This document shows, one piece after another, positions 5,645 through 12,044 of a stretch of 30,067 nt of DNA. Under the pieces are notes generated by a model, which was not told the origin of the DNA, ran no database searches, and saw only the letters and a program-made list of their open reading frames with translations. The DNA comes from a virus. The first letter of the stretch is position 1, and every line of letters begins with the position of its first letter. Both the position numbers and the translations under genes were made by a program. The DNA is taken from positions 1 through 30,067 of IMG/VR virus record IMGVR_UViG_3300021952_000029; one strand, 5' to 3'.

Positions 5645-6292
5645 TTATGCGGTCTTGATTCGAATCACTTTCATCATTTTGCGACCATGTGCCGGGTAGG
5701 CGATCAGTTGAATCGATTTGTCCCAACAGGCTCTGCAGCCATTACAGTTCCCTCCATGTGCATAAGCTTCACAGAGTTTGACATTGTCTCGAGCCTGAAA
5801 TGTTTCCGCATCAGGTCCAATCACTGAGCCATGCAATCCCTCTATGTACTCTCCAACAATGGAATCAGAAGAAAAACGGACCATCACATTAGGGAGCTCT
5901 TGCATCTCACGTAATACCAAAGCAAATTTTGGGAATTTGTGCATGCGGGTTGGGAGCCAATGATTGCACCAAGGAGTTAAACGCATAACCTCGAGAATCT
6001 TCTCCGCCAATCCTAGAGAGTACATGTCTCCACTGTCAAACCATCTGAAATAGCGGTCCGAATCCAATTCCGAGACCATGTCCGAAACCCAATCCATGCG
6101 CTGCCAATCCTCTCGGTTAGAAATTCTTGGAGCTTTGACGTTTGGGTAGTTATAGTTTCCTGTTGTTGCATAACAACCCTTGCATGCATCAACTAAAACA
6201 CCAGGTGAAGAGATGGAGCCGGGACATGTGTCCAAAGCTTGAAGAGACCAAGACCGAGCGTTAAGCTTGGAAGTATTAGAGATTTTAATCAT
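5645..6292 (-). CDS. GP88-family cysteine-rich phage protein
   Basis: A 215-residue protein on the minus strand with the layout I recognise as the phage 'gene product 88' family, first named from mycobacteriophages. Seen: TSKLNARSWSLQALDTCPGS at 7-26, ACKGCYATTGNYNYP at 36-50, YFRWFDSGDMYS at 81-92 and a C-terminal cluster C174, C183, C186 and C189 (GNCNGCRACW). The eight or so conserved-looking cysteines suggest bound metal, perhaps an iron-sulphur cluster; the CxxCYA element has led others to compare the family with radical-SAM enzymes. No activity is known to me. Its ribosome site is weak (AAGGA lies about 17 bases before ATG), and two hairpins stand just upstream. Confidence 0.8.
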   Translation of the reverse strand: MIKISNTSKLNARSWSLQALDTCPGSISSPGVLVDACKGCYATTGNYNYPNVKAPRISNREDWQRMDWVSDMVSELDSDRYFRWFDSGDMYSLGLAEKILEVMRLTPWCNHWLPTRMHKFPKFALVLREMQELPNVMVRFSSDSIVGEYIEGLHGSVIGPDAETFQARDNVKLCEAYAHGGNCNGCRACWDKSIQLIAYPAHGRKMMKVIRIKTA

Positions 6293-6310
6293 TTCGTGAA
6301 TATATTAATC

Positions 6311-6352
6311 CTTGGAAAATCCCAAGCCATAGAGCCCAATTAATAGGCTCTA
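6311..6352 (-). promoter_or_regulatory. two hairpins in the leader of the GP88-family gene
   Basis: Inverted repeats TAGAGCC (6330-6336) with GGCTCTA (6346-6352), and CTTGG (6311-6315) with CCAAG (6322-6326). Both can form in RNA read leftward, between the 30-residue ORF and the gene at 6292. There is no T run, so this is not a standard terminator. The second hairpin contains part of the only AAGGA before the start codon, so it could limit translation. Confidence 0.4.
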
Positions 6353-6363
6353 CAGTTTATGAT

Positions 6364-6456
6364 TTACATGTATATCAGGAAATATGCGACCATCGGTGAA
6401 GAGATAATCACAGCAAATATAGTGGCATGTATTAAATCAGTGATAAAGTTATTCAT
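6364..6456 (-). CDS. possible 30-residue membrane peptide
   Basis: ATG at 6456-6454 on the minus strand, overlapping the end of the upstream gene by eight bases, opens a frame of 30 residues that ends at 6364. It is almost all hydrophobic after the first residues (ATIFAVIISSPMVAYFLIYM), enough for one membrane helix. No ribosome site is obvious, but coupling to the upstream stop is possible. It could be chance. Confidence 0.3.
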   Translation of the reverse strand: MNNFITDLIHATIFAVIISSPMVAYFLIYM

Positions 6457-6682
6457 GATAATCGCTCCATTCTTCTTTTTTGCTTTCCTCTAATGCCTTG
6501 ATACCTTCCATCTCTAATTCGGAAATGGTTTCCTCTGACAGACAGCCACAAATATCAGTTCCTCTGTAGTCTACTGAGTGAATCCAAGAATCATAAATTC
6601 CATCTCTGTCGCTGTCATAGTGAAGGACCACGTTAACAGACTGAGCGTCATAACCGATAACTGATTTGAATGGAAATAGCAT
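6449..6682 (-). CDS. small acidic protein, unknown function
   Basis: A 77-residue acidic protein on the minus strand. The first half reads as beta strands (FKSVIGYDAQSVNVVLHYDS, then a DSDRDGIYDSWIHSVDYRG loop rich in Asp that could bind calcium). The second half is an acidic helix (SEETISELEMEGIKALEESK). A good ribosome site (TAAGGAG) overlaps the stop of the gene before it, so the two are co-translated. The DxDxDG pattern (DSDRDG) resembles a calcium loop, but one short match is weak evidence. Confidence 0.7.
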   Translation of the reverse strand: MLFPFKSVIGYDAQSVNVVLHYDSDRDGIYDSWIHSVDYRGTDICGCLSEETISELEMEGIKALEESKKEEWSDYHE

Positions 6683-6691
6683 TTTTTCTCC

Positions 6692-7006
6692 TTACATGCT
6701 TTTTGCTGTTGCATCAGCGAATTCGTACATCTCTTCTTTGGAGCATGGCTCACCATAAAGAGATACTACATAAGAGAATGGAATAGTGAAGAATGAAGGG
6801 TCTGTCGGGTCTGTTGTCCCTTCTTCAAATCCCTCAACTGATCCGCCTTCGTATATCCAATAAGAGATAACTTCAGGTGCAATAGTGCATTCGAGCATGT
6901 CGCTGATTGCATCCTGAGCCCTATCAAAATACATGTACCCGTATTCGTTAACTTCGAGCGGAAATGTCTTGGATTGACCTTTAGCTGTGATGGTTACTTC
7001 TAGCAT
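6692..7006 (-). CDS. acidic protein, first gene of the leftward cluster
   Basis: A 104-residue acidic protein on the minus strand. I start it at 7006, where AAAGGAAC lies upstream; the open frame continues to 7096 without a ribosome site. It begins with beta-like MLEVTITAKGQSKTFPLEVN, followed by an Asp/Glu-rich central loop (EGFEEGTTDPTDPS) and a closing helix. No domain is recognised. Small acidic proteins expressed apart from the late genes are often early phage proteins that bind host targets, but nothing here shows that directly. Confidence 0.7.
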   Translation of the reverse strand: MLEVTITAKGQSKTFPLEVNEYGYMYFDRAQDAISDMLECTIAPEVISYWIYEGGSVEGFEEGTTDPTDPSFFTIPFSYVVSLYGEPCSKEEMYEFADATAKSM

Positions 7007-7083
7007 GTTAGTTCCTTTACGTTGCATTGATTGAACTGTCTCACCTGTTGTTGAACAAGTGATAACAGAATAACGGCAAAAGC

Positions 7084-7232
7084 ATGCGCTGGGCATCAGG
7101 GAAAACCCTTAGTTTTGGCACTAAAAACCCTTAAGGGTTAACCCTAATTCATTTGATGGTCAATTCAAGTGAACAATAGGTAAAGCCTATCAGTATTAAG
7201 TTTTGATAGTTTTCCGCTAAGACCCAGCGCAT
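7084..7232. repeat. 10-base inverted repeat enclosing AACCCTT palindromes
   Basis: ATGCGCTGGG (7084-7093) and its exact complement CCCAGCGCAT (7223-7232) frame the perfect 14-base palindrome AACCCTTAAGGGTT (7126-7139) and the overlapping 12-base palindrome AGGGTTAACCCT (7134-7145). The 9-mer core is repeated once more at 5587-5595. Possible operator or origin structure. Confidence 0.55.
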
Positions 7233-7470
7233 CTCTGAAGCATGAACGAAAAGAGAAAAAAGAGACAAAACCTCGAGCCTGTTTTTCCCGTCCTACAGAG
7301 GAGAAAAAGAGAAGAGAGCAAAGAAGTCTAGAGATTCTCCGGAGCCATGCTAGAGACAGACTAACTACAGAGAAAACGCTAAAACCATCGGGCCCCCACA
7401 GGGAGAAACGAATAGCGCCCCTGTAGCGCCCTAAAGAGCAATCAAGCTACTACCCCACCAGTCTGGCCTG

Positions 7471-7505
7471 AAACCCCCCTAGAAAGCCTCAAAACCCCCC
7501 TAGAA
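7471..7505 (+). repeat. doubled AAACCCCCCTAGAA
   Basis: Exact 14-base direct copies at 7471-7484 and 7492-7505, 21 bases apart (two helical turns), in the noncoding region before the late genes. Confidence 0.6.
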
Positions 7506-7728
7506 TGGGCAGGGGGTAGGGCTGGAATGTAGGGTGAGGTTAGGGGGCCCGCTCCCCCATTCCCGAAATTTCTAGCAAAACTTTTTCCCCCACTACTAAT
7601 CCTGCAAAAAGAGACACACATAGGTATTACAAAAGATGCCTAAAACTGCTTGAAGTGCCAAAAAACACGGGTTTATACAAAGATTCCCTGTACAGAAATG
7701 TAGTACTTGCACTCCTGTATAAAATTTT

Positions 7729-7758
7729 TTGTCCCAAAAGTTTTTTGGTTGCTACAAT
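7729..7758 (+). promoter_or_regulatory. candidate promoter of the late operon
   Basis: TTGTCC (7729-7734) and TACAAT (7753-7758) are 18 bases apart and match the sigma-70 boxes at four and five of six positions. Transcription would start about 15 bases before the ATG at 7782. A second possible -10, TATAAA at 7718-7723 with TG directly before it, has no good -35. Sequence match only. Confidence 0.35.
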
Positions 7759-7781
7759 CTGGTCATTGCATGGAGGTTGCT

Positions 7782-8288
7782 ATGGAATGGAGATTGGCGC
7801 ATCCGCTGGATGATGTGGATGACATTGTGGAGATGGCTGACAGTATCTTTGGGCAAGAGGCTGATGGCATTCTGACCAGGGATAGACAACTGTTTCGCAA
7901 GCATGTTACTGTTGCGGCTACTGTTCAGTTGTTTGACAAGGGTAGGGAGTTCCTTGCTGTTTGCAGGGATGTGGACAGATTGGTTGGTTACTGCTGGTTT
8001 GACCGTGGTGGGTATACAACGTATGCTGCTGAAGAGATCAGTAACGCCAAGTTCCACCACCTTGATTTAGCACTACCTGCCAAGACACGGGTGAGGCTGC
8101 TTAATGAGATGATTGATCAGCATATATTGTGGGCCAAGAGTTGGGGTATTCCTGTTATATGCTCAACCAGTATCAGAGCGGAGCATGATGGGTTTATGCG
8201 GATTCACAAGAAACGTGGATTTACTGTTAATGGCTCATATGCTTGGATTAGAACTGAAGATGGATTAAAGGGTATAACATGCAAATAG
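7782..8288 (+). CDS. GNAT-like acetyltransferase-fold protein
   Basis: A 168-residue protein. I start it at ATG 7782 because GGAGG (7772-7776) is five bases upstream; in-frame ATG 7770 and TTG 7707 are less likely. The layout fits the GNAT fold: EFLAVCRDVDRLVGYCWFDR as the central strands, LDLALPAKTRVRLLNEMIDQ as the next strand and helix, PVICSTSIRAEHDGFMRIHK and RGFTVNGSYAWIR as the last part, similar to the Y-x-x-x-GF closing motif of N-acetyltransferases. The usual QxxGxG/A pyrophosphate loop is not obvious, so it may bind no acetyl-CoA. GNAT-like proteins occur near the packaging genes of several podoviruses, sometimes as virion parts. First gene of the late operon. Confidence 0.6.
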   Translation: MEWRLAHPLDDVDDIVEMADSIFGQEADGILTRDRQLFRKHVTVAATVQLFDKGREFLAVCRDVDRLVGYCWFDRGGYTTYAAEEISNAKFHHLDLALPAKTRVRLLNEMIDQHILWAKSWGIPVICSTSIRAEHDGFMRIHKKRGFTVNGSYAWIRTEDGLKGITCK

Positions 8289-8770
8289 ATAAACCTGACA
8301 GCCCAATATATGGGGATATTCGTCCTGAAGGCAGTACTGTTAATAGTGAAGAAAAAAAACGTATCGCCAGAGAATACTACCAACGCAAGAAAGCCCAACA
8401 AAAGGCAATGAAGCTTGCTACTGGTCAGCAAGAACCCAAAGAACCTAAGGCTGCGGCAGTCACTGGTCGCCCTAAATCCATTGTTAACCGAGTCACCGAA
8501 TATGGCGCTTTGTTTAACAAGCTCAATGATGAACGTGCGTCCAAGGGTCTACCCCCATTGAAGACCGCTATGGAAGTTTTGATTGATGCCATGCAGTCTG
8601 ATGAGCTAGACATCAAGGACAAGGCCAAGATTGCTGATAAGCTGGCTCCCTTTGAATCCTCCCGTGCGCCTATAATTTCGATTGAGCATGTCAACAATGT
8701 TCAAAAGGATGAAGAGGTGTCGGCTGATGATGCCCTGGATGACTTTTTACAATCCCTCAGAAAGGTGTGA
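8279..8770 (+). CDS. probable terminase small subunit
   Basis: A 163-residue protein. Residues 1-60 are polar and basic (EEKKRIAREYYQRKKAQQKA), then a GRPKSIVNRVTEYG segment, a helical part (LKTAMEVLIDAMQSDELDIK, AKIADKLAPFESSRAP) and an acidic tail (SADDALDDFLQSL). The 'LDIKDKAKIADKLAPFES' style helix pair followed by IISIEHV resembles small terminase subunits of many podoviruses, which recognise the packaging site and feed DNA to the large subunit. It stands seven genes before the large subunit, and the 62-residue protein at 10276 is a rival candidate. It overlaps the previous gene by ten bases. Moderate confidence. Confidence 0.5.
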   Translation: MQIDKPDSPIYGDIRPEGSTVNSEEKKRIAREYYQRKKAQQKAMKLATGQQEPKEPKAAAVTGRPKSIVNRVTEYGALFNKLNDERASKGLPPLKTAMEVLIDAMQSDELDIKDKAKIADKLAPFESSRAPIISIEHVNNVQKDEEVSADDALDDFLQSLRKV

Positions 8771-8772
8771 TA

Positions 8773-8910
8773 ATGCCCTTGAAGAAATCTAAGTCGGAGA
8801 AAGCATTCAAATCGAATGTCAAAGCCGAGATCAAAGCTGGTAAGCCGCAAAAGCAAGCAGTTGCGATTGCATACTCTGTTAAACGTGCAGCACCGAAAGG
8901 TAAGAAATGA
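8773..8910 (+). CDS. 45-residue lysine-rich conserved small protein
   Basis: A very basic 45-residue protein (MPLKKSKSEKAFKSNVKAEI, then GKPQKQAVAIAYSVKRAAPKGKK). The pattern 'AGKPQKQAVAIAYSVKR' is one I recognise from many small phage proteins (a DUF6496-like family, from memory), usually beside packaging or head genes. Its charge suggests DNA binding. Its ATG follows the upstream TGA by two bases and its stop overlaps the next ATG (8907). Function unknown. Confidence 0.75.
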   Translation: MPLKKSKSEKAFKSNVKAEIKAGKPQKQAVAIAYSVKRAAPKGKK

Positions 8911-9173
8911 CCACCAACTTCTTGTTTGCCCAATCGCCTAACCGCAAGGGTAATATGTCTAAGCACACCGCATCCAATTCTGGCGGTGTTACCAATGTCA
9001 CTGCTACCAAGCATGGCGTGTCTGGTCCTAAAGGCCAACAAGGCGCTCCTAAGGCTGGTGGCAATGTGTATCCTGTGGGCAACAAAGTTTCTGTCAGCAC
9101 CCCTAAGTGCTATGACAAGACTCCTGTAAACGATGGTTACATGAGTAAGTCTGTTAAGAACTACGGAGGCTAA
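8907..9173 (+). CDS. small glycine/lysine-rich protein
   Basis: An 88-residue, flexible, basic protein rich in Gly, Lys, Ser and Asn (TASNSGGVTNVTATKHGVSG, KGQQGAPKAGGNVYPVGNK). The start at 8907 forms an ATGA overlap with the previous gene; an internal ATG at 8955 with AAGGG just before it would give 72 residues and is a real alternative. No domain is recognised. It lies in a block of five small genes between the terminase-like genes, typical of variable packaging or head accessory proteins. Confidence 0.6.
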   Translation: MTTNFLFAQSPNRKGNMSKHTASNSGGVTNVTATKHGVSGPKGQQGAPKAGGNVYPVGNKVSVSTPKCYDKTPVNDGYMSKSVKNYGG

Positions 9174-9174
9174 T

Positions 9175-9408
9175 ATGTCTGCATACGGCAAAATAATTTC
9201 TGGTGGCAAGGCCATGACCAATGGCTTGACCAAAGGTATCAATGACAAATTGAAGACGTTTACCAGCAGCAATGAGCGAGCAAAGATGCTGGCTACTTCT
9301 GTTCGCAACACGTTCAACCAGAATCCCTTGTCAGACCCCCATCTGAACAACATCAACGTGGCGGCTTCCAAGAAGTTCACAACTCCTAAACTTCCTACAA
9401 AGGTTTAA
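9175..9408 (+). CDS. small basic protein, unknown function
   Basis: A 77-residue basic protein (MSAYGKIISGGKAMTNGLTK at the start) with GGAGG at 9165-9169 as ribosome site, partly inside the end of the preceding gene. It has one likely helix (NERAKMLATSVRNTFNQ) between flexible Gly/Lys/Thr-rich ends. No family is recognised. Same small-gene block and same transcript as its neighbours, one base after the previous stop. Confidence 0.65.
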   Translation: MSAYGKIISGGKAMTNGLTKGINDKLKTFTSSNERAKMLATSVRNTFNQNPLSDPHLNNINVAASKKFTTPKLPTKV

Positions 9409-9409
9409 T

Positions 9410-9622
9410 ATGAAAATCGCTGATTTCAAACGTGATGAAGCAAACAACATTTTTGTTGTGTCCGCTGATGGTACTGAAATCCAAGTTGACTTTGACTATG
9501 TTGCAAAGCATAAACCTCAAGTCGGTGATGAGTACCCAGCAGAAGAAGCCGTAGCAGAAGTTGTGGCTCAAGCAGAACCCGCAGAAGCACTCGCAGAAGA
9601 ACCCGCAGCACCCGCTGCATAA
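9410..9622 (+). CDS. small acidic protein with Ala/Glu/Pro tail
   Basis: A 70-residue protein. The first 42 residues read as a small beta domain (FKRDEANNIFVVSADGTEIQ, VDFDYVAKHKPQVGDEYPAE) and the rest is a low-complexity acidic Ala/Glu/Pro tail (AEVVAQAEPAEALAEEPAAP). It has a good AAAGG site and starts one base after the previous stop. Such acidic tails often keep phage proteins soluble or mimic DNA. Function unknown. Confidence 0.65.
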   Translation: MKIADFKRDEANNIFVVSADGTEIQVDFDYVAKHKPQVGDEYPAEEAVAEVVAQAEPAEALAEEPAAPAA

Positions 9623-9634
9623 CCAAGGAATAGC

Positions 9635-10276
9635 ATGGCAACGTATGATATTGATGCACTGAAGGAAGATCTTCCAACAGCCAAAGACCTAGCGCAGTTT
9701 GTGTACGACAAGACACAGATTGCGTTAGACCTTATTGGCAAGCCAAAAGAAGATCAGTACCAGGTCGCTAAGAACGCCCTTGAGGGCCGCAAAATTCCTT
9801 CCGAATATGTAACGGATGTCAATCCCTACATTGACAAAAAGGAATTGATCCCTGAAGACGATCTGGCTCCCATGCCCGAGCGCCCTTCTGATTTGCCTGA
9901 CATTGATTCGCAAATCCATTACTTTGGTGCAACCAATATGCCCCACCCATCCAACCCACAGTCGGATGAAAAAGTGGCTATTGATTTCCGCAAGTACGAC
10001 AATGGCACAGTGACGTTTCAGATTGTTGGCCCTGTCTATCAAGTAGCAGTGGGTGAGCGTCTAAACAAGTTTGGTCAGCGTGTGCCCGAGAAGTACACAT
10101 GGAACGACCCCCGCACAGCAGAAACTTTGATGAAGCGCCCTGATGGCACGTTCACCGAGCGTGGTCGTAAGCTGTTTCAGTATTGCTCTGGCGAAAAAGG
10201 TGGTGGCATCTGGAGTCTGATTGACCGTGAACTGACCAGCATCTCGTCTAAGAACATTGTTGATCCGTGGGCGTAA
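9635..10276 (+). CDS. conserved hypothetical protein before the terminase
   Basis: A 213-residue soluble protein with AAGGA upstream. It begins with a helical half (IDALKEDLPTAKDLAQFVYD) followed by a proline-rich linker (DDLAPMPERPSDLPDID). The second half has a strand-rich part (YDNGTVTFQIVGPVYQVAVG) and ends IWSLIDRELTSISSKN. No motif that I can name. Its stop overlaps the next ATG (TAATG). Its place between packaging genes suggests a head or packaging function, without direct support. Confidence 0.7.
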   Translation: MATYDIDALKEDLPTAKDLAQFVYDKTQIALDLIGKPKEDQYQVAKNALEGRKIPSEYVTDVNPYIDKKELIPEDDLAPMPERPSDLPDIDSQIHYFGATNMPHPSNPQSDEKVAIDFRKYDNGTVTFQIVGPVYQVAVGERLNKFGQRVPEKYTWNDPRTAETLMKRPDGTFTERGRKLFQYCSGEKGGGIWSLIDRELTSISSKNIVDPWA

Positions 10277-10464
10277 TGGAAGATCAGTCTTCCGTCTTCC
10301 GACAAAAGCTATCGGCACAAGCAGAGGTTTGCGCCCGTAAGACCCTTGAGTGGCTACAGAAAGATCTTCAAGGAGATCGATCTCTAGCTCCTCAAGATGT
10401 CTACTATTTAGCTTCTGCCGCTGACTTGCTTCTTGCTATGCGTGATCTGTATGGCAAAAAGTGA
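10276..10464 (+). CDS. 62-residue helical protein directly before TerL
   Basis: A 62-residue helical protein (EDQSSVFRQKLSAQAEVCAR, later SLAPQDVYYLASAADLLLAM). The ATG at 10276 overlaps the preceding stop as TAATG; an in-frame GTG at 10267 is less likely. The gene overlaps the large terminase start by 14 bases. Because small terminase subunits usually stand just before TerL, this could be a minimal small subunit or a packaging helper, but its size is well below the family. Confidence 0.6.
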   Translation: MEDQSSVFRQKLSAQAEVCARKTLEWLQKDLQGDRSLAPQDVYYLASAADLLLAMRDLYGKK

Positions 10465-12043
10465 AGCCAGTGACTACATCCTGCCCATCTACAAAGAACG
10501 GGCACTCAAACACCTTGTCAAACTAGCTGGTGGCAAAGCAGTCACCAAGCGCATGGATGCCGAACAACTTCAGAAAATGAAAGCGGCAAGAGATGTGCTT
10601 GCCAAGGACATGCAGTTCAATACCTTGAAGTGGTTCAGGCCATTCAAGTACCAGCAAGAATTCTTTGAGACTGGAGCTCACTTCAGCCGTAGAGGAATGA
10701 TTGCTGCCAACCGTGCTGGCAAGACTATTGCATCTACCTATGAAACTGCTTACCACCTGACAGGCATGTACCCTAAAGGCTGGAAAGGCAAGAAGTGGGA
10801 CAAGCCCATCATTGCCATGTGTTCTGGTGAATCATGGGAACAAGTTGCAAAAACGCTACAGTCCAAATTGCTGGGCTGTGATGACATCAAACAAAGTTAC
10901 AAGCTGGGCACAGGGTCTATTCCACGGGACAACATTGACGAAAAGTCAATCCGTACTGATGGAGCCAACGTCTTGGCAGTGGAAATCTGGCATTCTTCTG
11001 GTGGCAAATCCAAGCTCTACTTCTCCAACTACACACAACAAGTGCGCCATCTGCAAGGTTTTGAACTCGACCTTGTGGTCTTGGACGAGCAACCCCCAGA
11101 CGAAACGTTCTCAGAATTGGTCATCCGTACTGCTCAACGCAACGGGCAGGTACTGTGTTCTTTCACCCCACTCAAAGGCATGTCAGGACTTGTTCGCAGA
11201 TTCTGGGACAAGATAGAAGGCTACACCCATGTCCGAGTGACTTGGGATGATGTACCGTTTGAAAACGAATGGGGCGAGAAGTTCTTCAGTCAAGAAGAAC
11301 GTGACCAGTTAAGCCGAGACTTTATGCCTTGGGAACGGGATTGCCGTATGAAAGGCATCCCATTGGTCGGCAAAGGTGTTGTTTTTCCGCTACTAAAGTG
11401 GCCTACATACAAATCTACCGACATTGACCTAAAAAACAATCCCAAGATGGAACGTTTGATCTCGTTTGATTTGGGTATCAAGAACGACCCCACGGTCATC
11501 AGCTTCTTTTTTAGGGATCCAGTGGAAGAAACCATTTACTTGCATCGCCAGGTCAAGATTGCCCAAGGTGAAACCCCAGATGAGTATGTACATTACTTAA
11601 TGGATAAGGAATCCAAGGGCGTTCCGATTGCTTTGCCGCACGATGCCACCCAAGCTGGCAGGTATACTCTGACTGAACAGTCCGTCAGGGAAGTATTTGA
11701 GGACAACTATGGCCTGAATTGCATCGCTGGCGCTATATTGAACCCTGTAAACGACCAAGGTAAGGTAACTAACCACAAGTCTTATGGAATCAATATAATG
11801 CGGATGGGGATGGAACGTGGAACATTTATGATTAATGAGTCATGCGTGGAGTTCCTAGATGAGGCAAGAAACTATGCTATTGATGATGCTGGAAGATTCA
11901 GTGACCCTGATGACCATATCGATAGTGCTCGTATTGGAATTCTTGCGCTTATTCAAGGTCACGGTGAATCGTTAGTGAGTCGAGCAAATACATTCGAATA
12001 CCGCAGGTTCACTCCTGTTGAAGGCAAGGCGCAAAGGATCTAA
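10451..12043 (+). CDS. terL: terminase large subunit
   Basis: A 530-residue packaging motor. The N-terminal ATPase has the Walker A loop AANRAGKT at 85-92 (a deviant form common in phage terminases) and Walker B with the catalytic glutamate in LDLVVLDEQPPDE (D212, E213); SFTPLKG at about 237-243 fits the coupling motif. The C-terminal RNase-H-like nuclease shows RLISFDLGIKNDPT (D340), PHDAT (D398) and DPDDHIDSARIG (D487-D491), the three acidic positions expected for metal-dependent cutting of concatemeric DNA. Length is normal for the family. The start at 10451 is chosen over a TTG at 10433. The next gene, portal, begins two bases after its stop, as is usual. Confidence 0.92.
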   Translation: MAKSEASDYILPIYKERALKHLVKLAGGKAVTKRMDAEQLQKMKAARDVLAKDMQFNTLKWFRPFKYQQEFFETGAHFSRRGMIAANRAGKTIASTYETAYHLTGMYPKGWKGKKWDKPIIAMCSGESWEQVAKTLQSKLLGCDDIKQSYKLGTGSIPRDNIDEKSIRTDGANVLAVEIWHSSGGKSKLYFSNYTQQVRHLQGFELDLVVLDEQPPDETFSELVIRTAQRNGQVLCSFTPLKGMSGLVRRFWDKIEGYTHVRVTWDDVPFENEWGEKFFSQEERDQLSRDFMPWERDCRMKGIPLVGKGVVFPLLKWPTYKSTDIDLKNNPKMERLISFDLGIKNDPTVISFFFRDPVEETIYLHRQVKIAQGETPDEYVHYLMDKESKGVPIALPHDATQAGRYTLTEQSVREVFEDNYGLNCIAGAILNPVNDQGKVTNHKSYGINIMRMGMERGTFMINESCVEFLDEARNYAIDDAGRFSDPDDHIDSARIGILALIQGHGESLVSRANTFEYRRFTPVEGKAQRI

Positions 12044-12044
12044 T

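Larger units (their letters stand above)
7007..7781. other. 775-base noncoding divergent region
   Basis: No convincing gene. From left: inverted 10-mer ATGCGCTGGG / CCCAGCGCAT (7084-7093 and 7223-7232), palindromes at 7126-7145, purine-rich tracts at 7244-7270 and 7297-7326, a doubled TAGCGCCC (7413-7420, 7424-7431), a doubled AAACCCCCCTAGAA (7471-7484, 7492-7505), G runs at 7511-7547 and an AT-rich end with candidate promoters. It must hold the promoters for both directions and could hold an origin or packaging site. Confidence 0.6.

Noticed and set aside
7691-7705. possible LexA/SOS-type box near CTGTACAG
   Set aside because: The two half-sites are directly joined instead of separated by eight bases as in the known CTGT-N8-ACAG box.
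7706-7723. promoter from TTGCAC (7707-7712) and TATAAA (7718-7723)
   Set aside because: The boxes are only five bases apart, far from the 16-18 needed for a sigma-70 promoter.
8757-9380. 207-residue antisense frame
   Set aside because: It covers three sense genes that have good ribosome sites and coupled starts; no domain or start signal on the minus strand.
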